A stretch of DNA of 36,266 nt. It comes from Streptomyces sp. HPF1205. Lineage in GTDB: Bacteria > Actinomycetota > Actinomycetes > Streptomycetales > Streptomycetaceae. The number at the start of each line of letters is the position of its first letter. Positions within the stretch are counted from its first letter, which is position 1. The notes beneath the pieces are model-generated. The model was not told the DNA's origin. It worked only from the letters and a program-made list of their open reading frames with translations, and made no database searches. The stretch is taken from NCBI RefSeq assembly GCF_020400825.1, contig NZ_JAINVH010000052.1, forward strand, positions 1-36,266, read 5' to 3'. Positions 15,192 to 24,260 of this stretch are shown here, one piece after another. A program made the position numbers and the translations under genes.

Positions 15192-15221
15192 TTGACATAA
15201 CCGTAAGCCGATTGGCTATGT
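15192..15221 (+). promoter_or_regulatory. Promoter with dyad operator, SDR/CGNR intergenic region
   Basis: TTGACA (15192-15197) with CTATGT 18 nt further is a near-consensus promoter for the plus-strand gene starting at 15263. It overlaps an inverted repeat ACATAACC-N11-GGCTATGT (15195-15221, 7 of 8 pairs), a plausible binding site for the CGNR protein or another dimeric regulator. A weaker minus-strand promoter (TTGTGC-N17-TACGGT) overlaps the same site. Confidence 0.6.
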
Positions 15222-15262
15222 CGCACAACGTGAAGCGCAACACAACCGTTTACCCTTCGGGT

Positions 15263-15844
15263 ATGTCCTATGCGGCCACTGAACGGTTCGAGGTGGAGCC
15301 CGCCCCCGGCGGGCTGGCCCTGGTGCAGGATCTGCTCAACACCATCGGCGTGGGCGGGCCGGTCCACCCGGACCTCCTCGCGGACGTCGACCACGCCCAG
15401 CGGTGGCTGGACGCCGCCCTGGAGCAGTGGGCGGAGGCGACCGGAAGCGGCCCGCCGCACGAGATCGTGCTCACGGACCGGGACCTGCCCCGGCTGCGCA
15501 CGCTCCGGGACCGGCTGCGCGGGATCCTGGAGCACCGGACCCCGCCCGACCCGCCGCCGGGGCCGGCCGGCTCGCTGCGGCTCGACCTGACCGCTGACGG
15601 CCGGATCGAGGCGCGCCCGGAAGGAACCGGCATCGGGTGGGTGGTCTCCGCCCTGCTGGGCGAGATGTACGAGGCGCGGCGCGACGACACCTGGCGGCGG
15701 CTGAAGACCTGCCGTTACGAGAAGTGCGCCGTGGCCTTCTTCGACCGCTCACGGAACAACAGCGGGGTCTGGCACGACGTGCGCATCTGCGGCAACGCCG
15801 TCAACCTGCGCGCCTCCCGGGCCCGCCGCAGGCAGCAGGCCTGA
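15263..15844 (+). CDS. CGNR zinc-finger putative regulator, CGNA variant
   Basis: 193 residues. N-terminal helical domain (about 10-145, the stress-response/ABATE-type domain of this family) and a C-terminal zinc finger. The finger reads CRYEKCAVAFFDRSRNNSGVWHDVRICGNAVNL: Cys150, Cys155, His171 and Cys176, so the third ligand is His rather than the common Cys, and the CGNR hallmark is CGNA here; it is followed by a basic tail RASRARRRQQA suited to DNA binding. The ATG at 15263 lies about 35 nt after the predicted transcription start; no strong Shine-Dalgarno is visible. Family members are thought to be transcription regulators; this one likely controls the divergent SDR gene. Confidence 0.88.
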   Translation: MSYAATERFEVEPAPGGLALVQDLLNTIGVGGPVHPDLLADVDHAQRWLDAALEQWAEATGSGPPHEIVLTDRDLPRLRTLRDRLRGILEHRTPPDPPPGPAGSLRLDLTADGRIEARPEGTGIGWVVSALLGEMYEARRDDTWRRLKTCRYEKCAVAFFDRSRNNSGVWHDVRICGNAVNLRASRARRRQQA

Positions 15845-15915
15845 CCGCCGGGCGCCGCCTCACCGCCCCACGGGCGCCGGGGCGGCACCCGCCCGCCCCG
15901 TCCGCACCGCCTTCC

Positions 15916-15945
15916 CGGCCGCCCCTCACCCGGCCGCCCCTCACC
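15916..15945. repeat. 15-nt perfect duplication spanning the GNAT stop codon
   Basis: CGGCCGCCCCTCACC occurs twice head to tail (15916-15930, 15931-15945). The second copy includes the stop codon of the minus-strand acetyltransferase gene. Confidence 0.9.
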
Positions 15946-16423
15946 CGGCGGCTTCGAGCCGGAAGACCAGTTCCCGTGTCACCGCGCCGCGCGCCTCGGC
16001 GTACCCCTCGTCCTCGCCGACGGCCACGAACCCGTTGCGCTCCAGCACCTTCACCGAGCCGGCGTTGTCGGCGGCGGCCCTCCCGTACAGCGGGCGGGTC
16101 GTCACCTCGGTCAGCAGGGCGGACAGCGCCGCCGTGGCGAGACCGCGGCCCCACCGGTCCTCGCGGATCCAGTACGTGACCTCCGTCTCGCCGTCCATCT
16201 CGAAGCAGCCGACGCTTCCCACGATCTCGCCGCCCGCCACGACCGCCCGCGCGACCACCGTGTCGTCGGCGAGCAGGCGGCGCCACTTGAGCAGGTACGC
16301 GTCCAGGTCCGACGCCGTCCTCGGGTCGGTGAAGGCGGCCATCCACTGGCCCTCGCGCCCGCTCTGGACCTCGAACAGGAACGGGAGGTCCGCCTCCGTC
16401 ACCGCTCGCAACTCCACCGTCAT
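15941..16423 (-). CDS. GNAT family N-acetyltransferase
   Basis: 160 residues, acetyl-CoA-dependent acetyltransferase of the RimJ/RimL-like group. Seen: LRAVTEADLPFLFEVQ at the start, VGSVGCFEMDGETEVTYWIREDRWGRGLATAAL with the acetyl-CoA pyrophosphate-binding Arg/Gly-rich loop (RWGRGLAT), and the ADNAGSVKVLERNGFVAVGED motif B region typical of the family. The ATG at 16423 follows GCGGGGAG almost directly, so the spacing is short; reading further upstream gives repeat-derived residues and is unlikely. Acceptor unknown (protein N-terminus or small molecule). Confidence 0.9.
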   Translation of the reverse strand: MTVELRAVTEADLPFLFEVQSGREGQWMAAFTDPRTASDLDAYLLKWRRLLADDTVVARAVVAGGEIVGSVGCFEMDGETEVTYWIREDRWGRGLATAALSALLTEVTTRPLYGRAAADNAGSVKVLERNGFVAVGEDEGYAEARGAVTRELVFRLEAAG

Positions 16424-16752
16424 CTCCCCGCACTCCCGTCTCGCCACAGGCCCGCACACGCGTGTGTCCGCACGCCCGCATGCCCGCACGCCCGCATGCC
16501 CTCACGCCCGTGGACCGGACGCCTCGCCGCACAGTAGGCCCGGCCACCGACAACGCACGGCCGCCGACGAGCCGGAGGGGCCGGGAGCGGCACGGGGGCG
16601 GCCCGGGAACGGCCCGGGAACGGCCGGGAGCGGCCGGGCCCGGAACAGGCCGGAGCCCGGCCGACCGCGGTCGACCGGGCTCCAGGCGTCCCGTTCCGTA
16701 CGTCCGTACCGTCCTCCGGTGACGGAATCCCGTTACCGGATCCCGGCGGGGA
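16424..16752. other. Repeat-rich gap between GNAT gene and katG
   Basis: 329 bases without a gene. It holds a perfect 16-nt tandem duplication CGCACGCCCGCATGCC at 16469-16500 with degenerate flanking copies, then a run of GGGAACGGCC-type repeats at about 16600-16645, and the likely katG terminator at 16716-16739. Confidence 0.7.
16716..16739 (-). terminator. Likely katG terminator
   Basis: CCGGTGACGG and CCGTTACCGG (plus strand) pair at 9 of 10 positions around a 4-nt loop, starting 13 nt beyond the katG stop codon. Confidence 0.55.
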
Positions 16753-18984
<2,232 letters not shown>

Positions 18985-19129
18985 GGAAATCCTTCCGGAC
19001 CGGATGACGAGGTCACGGTGCTGGGTAACTGCGGGCGGTGGAACAGCGGTTCGCACGGCGGCGGCCCCGTCTCGCCCGGGTCTCCCGCCGTACCGGACCG
19101 TTCCTGTCCCTTGGCTATCACCGGAACCG

Positions 19130-19157
19130 ATCCTACGATGGACGCAGTCCAAGTCAA
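19130..19157 (-). promoter_or_regulatory. katG promoter with internal dyad
   Basis: On the minus strand TTGACT (19157-19152), a 16-nt spacer and TAGGAT (19135-19130). The spacer contains TGGAC-TGC-GTCCA (19139-19151), a symmetric element where a repressor would block RNA polymerase. It does not look like the classical A+T-rich Fur box. For the divergent fur gene, TAAACT at 19202-19207 is a possible -10. Confidence 0.55.
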
Positions 19158-19242
19158 GAAGCGCCCCAAACACACATCTGATCGGAATCCGGACCGACTG
19201 GTAAACTTCGGGAATCCCCGCGGACCTGAAAAGGTGAACCAC

Positions 19243-19659
19243 ATGAGCGACCTGCTGGAACGACTGCGAGGGCGTGGCTGGCGGCTGACCTCGCAGCGGC
19301 GTGTCGTTGCGGAGGTCCTCGACGGCGACCACGTGCACCTGACGGCCGAGGAGGTGCACGCCCGCGCGGCGCGGCTGCTGCCCGAGATCTCCCGGGCGAC
19401 CGTCTACAACACCCTGGGCGAGCTGGTCTCGCTCGGCGAGGTCATAGAGGTGGCCACGGACGGCCGCGCCAAGCGGTACGACCCGAACGCCCACCACCCG
19501 CACCAGCACCTGGTCTGCTCCGGCTGCGGCGCCGTCCGCGACGTCCACCCGCGCGGCAACCCGCTGACCGACCTCCCCGCGGAGGAACGATTCGGCTTCA
19601 CCGTCTCCGAGGTCGAGGTCACCTACCGCGGCGTGTGCCCCGACTGCGCGACGGCGTGA
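19243..19659 (+). CDS. Fur family peroxide-type regulator (PerR/FurA/CatR-like)
   Basis: 138 residues, iron- or manganese-dependent repressor. Seen: winged HTH (about 13-75, RLTSQRRVVAEVLDG, LTAEEVHARA, ISRATVYNTLGELVSLGEV), then the metal and dimer domain with KRYDPNAHHPHQHLVCSGCGAVRDV; structural zinc Cys92, Cys95, Cys132 and Cys135. Aligned from memory with PerR, Asp80 and Asp100 fall at the regulatory-site Asp positions that mark peroxide sensors rather than iron-only Fur (Glu in true Fur). The ATG at 19243 follows AAAAGGTGA. Its neighbour katG is the natural target, and autoregulation is likely. The 14-nt sequence around its stop codon is repeated 30 nt downstream. Confidence 0.92.
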   Translation: MSDLLERLRGRGWRLTSQRRVVAEVLDGDHVHLTAEEVHARAARLLPEISRATVYNTLGELVSLGEVIEVATDGRAKRYDPNAHHPHQHLVCSGCGAVRDVHPRGNPLTDLPAEERFGFTVSEVEVTYRGVCPDCATA

Positions 19660-19693
19660 CGGCTCAACGGCGCGCGGGTGACGGCGTGACGGC
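19650..19693. repeat. 14-nt repeat spanning the fur stop codon
   Basis: GACGGCGTGACGGC at 19650-19663 (contains the TGA of fur) and again at 19680-19693, in the short gap before the convergent kinase gene. Confidence 0.85.
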
Positions 19694-19696
19694 CGT

Positions 19697-20560
19697 TCAG
19701 GCGCGCAGGGCCGCGCGGGCCGCGGCGACCGCCTGGCCCGCGTAGGCGCCGCCGAACAGCACGGTGTGGACCAGCAGCGGGAAGAGCTGGTGGAGGGGGA
19801 CGCGGTCGGTCCAGCCGTCGGCGAGCGGGGCGGTCCCGTGGTACGCGGCCAGGACGCGGTCGAGGTGGGGGCAGCCGAACAGGCGCAGCATCGCCAGGTC
19901 CGTCTCCCGGTGGCCGCCGTGCGCCGCCGGGTCGATCAGCCAGGGGTCGCCGTCCGCGCCCCACAGCACGTTGCCGTTCCACAGGTCCCCGTGCAGCCGG
20001 GCCGGCGGCTCCGCGGGGCCCGCGAGGCCGGGCAGGCGCGCGCAGACCCGCTCGATCACGTCCGCGTCGGCGGCCGTCAGGGCGCCGCCGTCCACCGCCG
20101 CGCGCACGTAGGGCAGGACGCGGTGCTCGGCGTACCAGGAGGGCCAGTCGGTGCCGGTGACGTTGCGCATCGGGGCGAGGCCGATGGTGGCGTCCACGGG
20201 GCCGCCCGGCGGCGGAGCGCCGAACGCGGGCGCGCCGGCGGCGTGCAGAGCGGCCAGGCCGCGGCCGAACCGGTCCGCGCCCTCGGCGGTGGGCCGCCCG
20301 GCCGGAATCCGGCCGGTCACCAGCCACTCGCCGTCGTGGCCGTGCACGGCCGGTACGCGGACGGTGCCGGGCCCGGCCAGCCAGCGCAGCCCCGCCGCCT
20401 CGGCGCGTACCGCGTCGGGACCGCCGCCGCGCTTGGCCACCACCACCGCGCCGCCGTCGAGTCCGACCTCGGTGAGCGCCCCGCCCATCGGCCGCTCCCA
20501 GGCCACCCGGCGCCCGGTCAGGCGGGCCGCCGCGGCGCCCGCGCCCTCGCCTCCGGTCAC
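19697..20560 (-). CDS. Fructosamine-3-kinase family protein
   Basis: 287 residues, kinase of the aminoglycoside-phosphotransferase fold. Seen: an N-terminal lobe with VVVAKRG (ATP Lys43), WLAGPGTVRVPAVHG, then the catalytic loop LHGDLWNGNVLW (189-200, with the Trp and Asn typical of FN3K proteins), and the metal Asp210 in LIDPAAHGGHRETDLAM. These enzymes phosphorylate sugars attached to protein lysines and so trigger their removal; bacterial members often prefer ribulosamines. The GTG start at 20560 overlaps the stop of the LMW phosphatase gene (GTGA), so the two are translationally coupled. That pairing supports the deglycation role, since LMW phosphatases of this type have been reported to dephosphorylate ribulosamine 5-phosphates. 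Confidence 0.92.
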   Translation of the reverse strand: MTGGEGAGAAAARLTGRRVAWERPMGGALTEVGLDGGAVVVAKRGGGPDAVRAEAAGLRWLAGPGTVRVPAVHGHDGEWLVTGRIPAGRPTAEGADRFGRGLAALHAAGAPAFGAPPPGGPVDATIGLAPMRNVTGTDWPSWYAEHRVLPYVRAAVDGGALTAADADVIERVCARLPGLAGPAEPPARLHGDLWNGNVLWGADGDPWLIDPAAHGGHRETDLAMLRLFGCPHLDRVLAAYHGTAPLADGWTDRVPLHQLFPLLVHTVLFGGAYAGQAVAAARAALRA

Positions 20561-21021
20561 GGGCCGAGGCGCTCGCGCACCCAGACGAGCAGGCCGGGTG
20601 TCGCGGCTTCGATCATGGCCAGCACTTCCTCGAACCCCTCGGGCCCGCCGTAGTACGGATCCGGTACGTCCAGGTCGCCCATGGCGGCGGGGTCGAAGGA
20701 CCGCAGCAGCCGCACCCGTTCGGGGTCGCGGACCATCCGGCGCAGCGCCTCCTCGTGCCCGCGGTCCATCGCCACGAGCAGTTCGGCGCCAAGGTCGCCG
20801 GTCGCTATCTGGGCCGCCACGTGCGCCGTCGGATACCCGTGCCGCGCCAGCACCTCACCCGCCCGCCGGTCGATGGGCTCCCCCACGTGCCAGGGCCCCA
20901 TACCCACGCTCGTGACCCTTACGCGGTCGTCCAGCCCGGCCCGCCGCACGTGCTCGGCGGCCACCAGGGCGGCGGAGGGCGACCGGCAGATGTTCCCGGT
21001 GCAGACGAAGCAGATGTGCAC
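20557..21021 (-). CDS. Low-molecular-weight protein-tyrosine phosphatase (PtpA-like)
   Basis: 154 residues. Seen: phosphate loop VCTGNICRSP with nucleophile Cys7 and Arg13 (family C-x5-R-S) at the N-terminus, and the general-acid segment DVPDPYYGG. The GTG start at 21021 gives MHICFV; no ATG is available. It removes phosphate from phosphotyrosine and possibly from ribulosamine-5-phosphate proteins. It is the first gene of a two-gene unit with the fructosamine kinase. Upstream lies a field of 18-nt repeats instead of an ordinary promoter region. Confidence 0.95.
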   Translation of the reverse strand: MHICFVCTGNICRSPSAALVAAEHVRRAGLDDRVRVTSVGMGPWHVGEPIDRRAGEVLARHGYPTAHVAAQIATGDLGAELLVAMDRGHEEALRRMVRDPERVRLLRSFDPAAMGDLDVPDPYYGGPEGFEEVLAMIEAATPGLLVWVRERLGP

Positions 21022-21110
21022 GTGCCCAGGGTACGGGCAGCCCCGCGCGCCGGGCTGCCCGCGGAACGCCCGGGACCGGCCGGCACGCCCCGGCCACCGC
21101 GGCGGTCCCG

Positions 21111-21294
21111 AGCCGCGGCAAGGTTGCGGGCGGCGCCAAGGGCGCGGGCTGATGCAAGGGCGCGGGCGGCGCGAAGGACGCGGGCCGCCGTCAGGGTTGC
21201 GGGCGGCGCCAAGGCTGCGGGGCGCGTCAAGGGCGCGACCGTCTCAGGGCCTCGGGCGGCGCCATGGTTGCGTGGCGTCAAGGCCGCGGGCAGC
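21111..21294. repeat. Field of degenerate 18-nt tandem repeats
   Basis: About ten consecutive units of 16-19 nt with consensus near TTGCGGGCGGCGCCAAGG, e.g. GCGCGGGCGGCGCGAAGG and CTGCGGGGCGCGTCAAGG, each ending in (A/C/T)AGG-like triplets. It overlaps the last codons of the HATPase gene (ends at 21278) and fills the gap before the LMW phosphatase. Read on the minus strand it would encode a hexapeptide repeat (RxLxAA), but no start or ribosome site supports translation. Confidence 0.85.
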
Positions 21295-21751
21295 TTCCGC
21301 CCGGCAGGTCCAGCTCGGCGCGGACCGTCTTGCCGACCGGCACCCGGTCCGTCACCGCCCACCGGTCCGCCAGCGCCTGGACCAGGTACAGGCCCCGGCC
21401 CGATTCGGCCAGCGGCCCGGGCGGCTCGATCGCGCCGGGCCCGGGCGGACGCCGTTCGCTGCGGGTGTCGCTGACCTCGATACGGAGGGTGCTCCCGTCG
21501 AAGGTCAGGCGCAGCTCGAAGTCCCGTCCGGGCACGCGGCCGTGCGTGACGGCGTTGGCGGCCAGTTCGCCGACGACCACGGCCGCGGCCTGCGCGGTGT
21601 CGCCGTCGTACGGGATGCCCCACCGGCTCATCCGGTGGAGCGCCAGGTGGCGGGCGAGCCGGGCGCCACGCCTGGTCGAGCTGAAGCGCTGGACGAACTC
21701 GCTTGCGGGCAGGGGTTGCTGGGGCCGGGCGGCGCCGGGCGGTGCGGTCAT
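21278..21751 (-). CDS. Small HATPase (anti-sigma/RsbW-like serine kinase fold)
   Basis: 157 residues, GHKL ATP-binding domain alone, as in the many Streptomyces regulators related to RsbW and SpoIIAB. Seen: N-box VVVGELAANAVTHG (Glu and Asn for Mg-ATP), IEVSDTRS (G1-like), ESGRGLYLVQALADRW (G2) and GKTVRAELDL. The ATG at 21751 is chosen; a TTG nine bases earlier is also in frame and neither has a good ribosome site. Genes of this type are often paired with XRE/DUF5753 and DUF397 genes; such a set starts 1.1 kb away on the other strand. The partner (anti-anti-sigma or other) is not visible. Confidence 0.9.
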   Translation of the reverse strand: MTAPPGAARPQQPLPASEFVQRFSSTRRGARLARHLALHRMSRWGIPYDGDTAQAAAVVVGELAANAVTHGRVPGRDFELRLTFDGSTLRIEVSDTRSERRPPGPGAIEPPGPLAESGRGLYLVQALADRWAVTDRVPVGKTVRAELDLPGGSCPRP

Positions 21752-21871
21752 GCCGCTCAATGTGCCGGGCCCGCAGGCCCCTTCACCAGCACTTTCCCTC
21801 GTACGTCCGCGGGCGTACGAAGCGGTCTCCGCGCCGTACGCGGCGCCGCGCCTGCACGGGCCTACGCGGGC

Positions 21872-22678
21872 TCAGGCGCGCCCGTGCGCCAGGAGGGCGT
21901 GGTAGCGCAGCACGAGCCGCCCGTCCGGCCCGGCGTAGTGCGGGACCAGCTCGTCGTACGCCGCCTTGATGCGGACGACCGTCTCCGGGTCCTGCCGGCT
22001 GACGGCCTGACCGATGAGTCCCACGCCGGCCGCCGCGCCGCTCCACCACTCCTCGGGCGAGGCGACGTGGTCCCAGGTCACGGGCTCGCAGGACACGTCG
22101 GCGAGTCCGGCCGCGACGCACAGGGCCGCGAAGCCCTCCTCGGTACGGGGGAACTCCTCGGCCTCGTCGAGCCGGGGCGAGTCGGCCGGCCGCCGGGCGC
22201 CTGCCGCCTCCACCGCGCGGTCCAGCAGTTCGTGCCCCGCTCCCGCCGGGGCGCACCAGATGGTCGCGGCGACGCGGCCGCCGGGCCGGGTCGCAGCCCG
22301 CATCGCCGCGACGGCCGCGGCGGGCCGGCCGACGTGGTTGACCACGAAGTTGGCCACCACCGCGTCGAAGCTGCCGGGGGCGAACGGCAGGTCGGGGAGT
22401 ACGGCCTGGTGGAACTCGGCGCCGGGCACGTTGTGCCGGGCCAGCTCGATCATGCCGGGCTCGGCGTCGACGGCGGTCACTTGGGCGCCGCGGGCACTCG
22501 CCGCCGCGGCGACGGTCCCGATCCCCGTCCCGACGTCGAGCAGCCGGGTGCCCGGCCCCGCGCCCGCCGCGTCGAGCAGGGCCGGCGCCGTGTGGGCGCA
22601 CAACTTGGCGAAGCTGTCCCGGAAGGCCGCCGCCCGTCCGGCCCAGATCCGCCGTTCCGCCTCGTCGAAGTCCGTCAC
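21872..22678 (-). CDS. Class I SAM-dependent methyltransferase
   Basis: 268 residues. Seen: SAM-binding motif I LLDVGTGIGTVAAAA (about 47-61), acidic VTAVDAEPGMIELAR (motif II), the post-motif SFDAVVANFVVNHVGRP, and RPGGRVAATIW; the UbiE/COQ5-like pattern. The C-terminal part with WDHVASPEEWWSG probably binds substrate, which is unknown. The GTG at 22678 has GAAGGGGG upstream; a longer reading through 22987 lacks similarity. It stands alone between the small HATPase and the divergent XRE regulator. Confidence 0.9.
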   Translation of the reverse strand: MTDFDEAERRIWAGRAAAFRDSFAKLCAHTAPALLDAAGAGPGTRLLDVGTGIGTVAAAASARGAQVTAVDAEPGMIELARHNVPGAEFHQAVLPDLPFAPGSFDAVVANFVVNHVGRPAAAVAAMRAATRPGGRVAATIWCAPAGAGHELLDRAVEAAGARRPADSPRLDEAEEFPRTEEGFAALCVAAGLADVSCEPVTWDHVASPEEWWSGAAAGVGLIGQAVSRQDPETVVRIKAAYDELVPHYAGPDGRLVLRYHALLAHGRA

Positions 22679-22872
22679 GCCCGTCGGCCCCCTTCGCCGC
22701 TTCCTCTGGTGCCCCGGCCCGGTTGACCGTTCCGGCCACCGGACTCTACCCACCCCCGCCTTGCCGGTGTTCCGACGCGGGTCCGTACACAGGAGCGAGA
22801 AAGGCCGTAACTCTTGGTGACCGGGCGCGTTGTACGGGGTGGGGGACGGGGCGGTGACGGGAGGGGGCCTAA

Positions 22873-23790
22873 ATGGCGGAAGAACTCGAAGACGGCGAGC
22901 GGGACGTGACCACCGGGGGCGCGGCCGGAGCGGCGGGCGGCACGCCCTCGTGGCTGGGCGGCGGTGGCAACGGTGAGCCGGAGACATCGGACAGCCTGCG
23001 GACGTTCGGGGCGTTCGTGCGCGCCCTGCGGGAGTTCCACGGTCTCAGCCGCGAGGAGTTCGGGGAGCGGGTGAGCCTGTCCCGGCACACCATCGCCTCG
23101 ATCGAGATCGGCAGGCGCATGCCGGACGAGGACTTCGCCGTCCGCGCCGACCCAATCCTGGGCGGCACGGGCGCCCTGCGGGAGGCCGCCAAGCACCTCT
23201 CCCGCCAGCCGGGATTGGCCGCGTGGTTCCGGCAATGGGCGAGGCTGGAGGCGGCGGCGATCAGCCTCTATACGTACGAGTGCCGGGTGGTGCCGGGCCT
23301 GTTGCAGACGGAGGCGTACGCGCGGGCTGTATCGCTGAACGTCCCGCCGACGCCGGATGAAGAGGCGCTCAACGCACGGATCGGGGCACGTCTCGCCCGC
23401 CAGGAAGTGCTTTCGACACAGCGGAAGCCGCCTTGTGCGTTCAACTTCATCATCGAGGAGGCCGTGCTGGAACGGCGAACGGGCGGCGAGGAGGTCACAC
23501 GCGAACTCCTCGATCAGCTGCTGGACGTGGACGAGCGGCACTGGAACGTGGAGTTGCAGGTCATGCCCCTACGAAGGCCGGTTCACGCGGGTCTGGACGG
23601 CCCGCTGCAGTTGGCCGAGACCCCGGAAATGCGGTGGTTCGCCTACTCCGAAGGACAGAAGAACGGTCGCCTCATCACCGACCTGAAAGAGATCAGCGTC
23701 CTCCACCAGCGGTATGCCAAACTGCGCTCGCAAGCCCTCACCCCCGAGGACTCCAGGAGCCTGCTGGAGCGAATGCGAGGAGCCCTATGA
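22873..23790 (+). CDS. XRE/DUF5753 helix-turn-helix regulator
   Basis: 305 residues. Seen: low-complexity N-terminus (1-40), a Cro/XRE HTH (about 45-105, TFGAFVRALREFHGLSREEFGERVSLSRHTIASIEIGRRMP), then the DUF5753 domain (about 120-300) with WARLEAAAISLYTYECRVVPGLLQTEAYARAV, ARLARQEVL, FIIEEAVLERR and HAGLDGPL. This Streptomyces family includes developmental regulators such as WhiJ and usually works with a DUF397 protein. The ATG at 22873 follows GGGAGGGGG. Its TGA overlaps the DUF397 ATG (ATGA), so the two are translationally coupled. G+C is lower than in neighbouring genes. Confidence 0.94.
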   Translation: MAEELEDGERDVTTGGAAGAAGGTPSWLGGGGNGEPETSDSLRTFGAFVRALREFHGLSREEFGERVSLSRHTIASIEIGRRMPDEDFAVRADPILGGTGALREAAKHLSRQPGLAAWFRQWARLEAAAISLYTYECRVVPGLLQTEAYARAVSLNVPPTPDEEALNARIGARLARQEVLSTQRKPPCAFNFIIEEAVLERRTGGEEVTRELLDQLLDVDERHWNVELQVMPLRRPVHAGLDGPLQLAETPEMRWFAYSEGQKNGRLITDLKEISVLHQRYAKLRSQALTPEDSRSLLERMRGAL

Positions 23791-23972
23791 GCACGACCGA
23801 ACTGGCCTGGTTCAAGAGCAGCTACAGCGGCTCAGAGGGCGACAGCTGCATAGAAGTCGCCGCCTGCCCCGACACCGTGCACGTACGGGACTCCAAGGAC
23901 AAGCAAGGGCCACAGCTCGCCTTCTCGCCCACCGCGTGGACCGCCTTCGTGGTGTTCGCGGGCACCTTGTGA
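23787..23972 (+). CDS. DUF397 protein, copy 1
   Basis: 61 residues, the standard small DUF397 partner of XRE/DUF5753 regulators. Seen: WFKSSYSGSEGDSCIEVA, HVRDSKDKQGPQLAFSPTAWTAFV, both family hallmarks. Start overlaps the regulator's stop by 4 nt with GAGGAG just upstream. In characterised WhiJ-type systems the small protein is thought to counter the repressor; a similar antagonist role is inferred here. A near-copy follows 28 nt after its stop. Confidence 0.93.
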   Translation: MSTTELAWFKSSYSGSEGDSCIEVAACPDTVHVRDSKDKQGPQLAFSPTAWTAFVVFAGTL

Positions 23973-24000
23973 GCCCCGCGGTCACAACTTACGGAGCGCT

Positions 24001-24246
24001 ATGAGCACGACCGAACTGGCCTGGTTCAAGAGCAGCTACAGCAGCGCCTCCGGCGACAACTGCATAGAAGTCGCCCTCTCCTGGCACAAGTCCACCTACA
24101 GCAGTGCCCAAGGCGACAACTGCATAGAGGTCGCCGCCTGCCCCGACACCGTGCACGTACGGGACTCCAAGGACAAGCAAGGGCCGCAGCTCGCCTTCTC
24201 CCCCACCGCGTGGGCCGCGTTCGTGGAGTTCGCGGGCGCGTTCTGA
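24001..24246 (+). CDS. DUF397 protein, copy 2, internally duplicated
   Basis: 81 residues. The first 14 codons and the last 40 are nearly identical in DNA to copy 1, but the N-terminal hallmark occurs twice: WFKSSYSSASGDNCIEVA then WHKSTYSSAQGDNCIEVA, followed by one C-terminal half. The same leader (GGAGCGCT before ATG, GGAGCCCT in copy 1) was duplicated with it. It therefore arose by tandem duplication of the whole gene plus an internal 20-codon duplication. Its stop is 14 nt from the end of the convergent MmyB-like gene. It may be a redundant or altered antagonist of the upstream regulator. Confidence 0.92.
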   Translation: MSTTELAWFKSSYSSASGDNCIEVALSWHKSTYSSAQGDNCIEVAACPDTVHVRDSKDKQGPQLAFSPTAWAAFVEFAGAF

Positions 24247-24260
24247 GGTCGGGCCGCCCG

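Noticed and set aside
16455..16510. CRISPR-like or phage attachment repeat
   Set aside because: The units are adjacent without spacers and there is no integrase; it is a simple tandem repeat.
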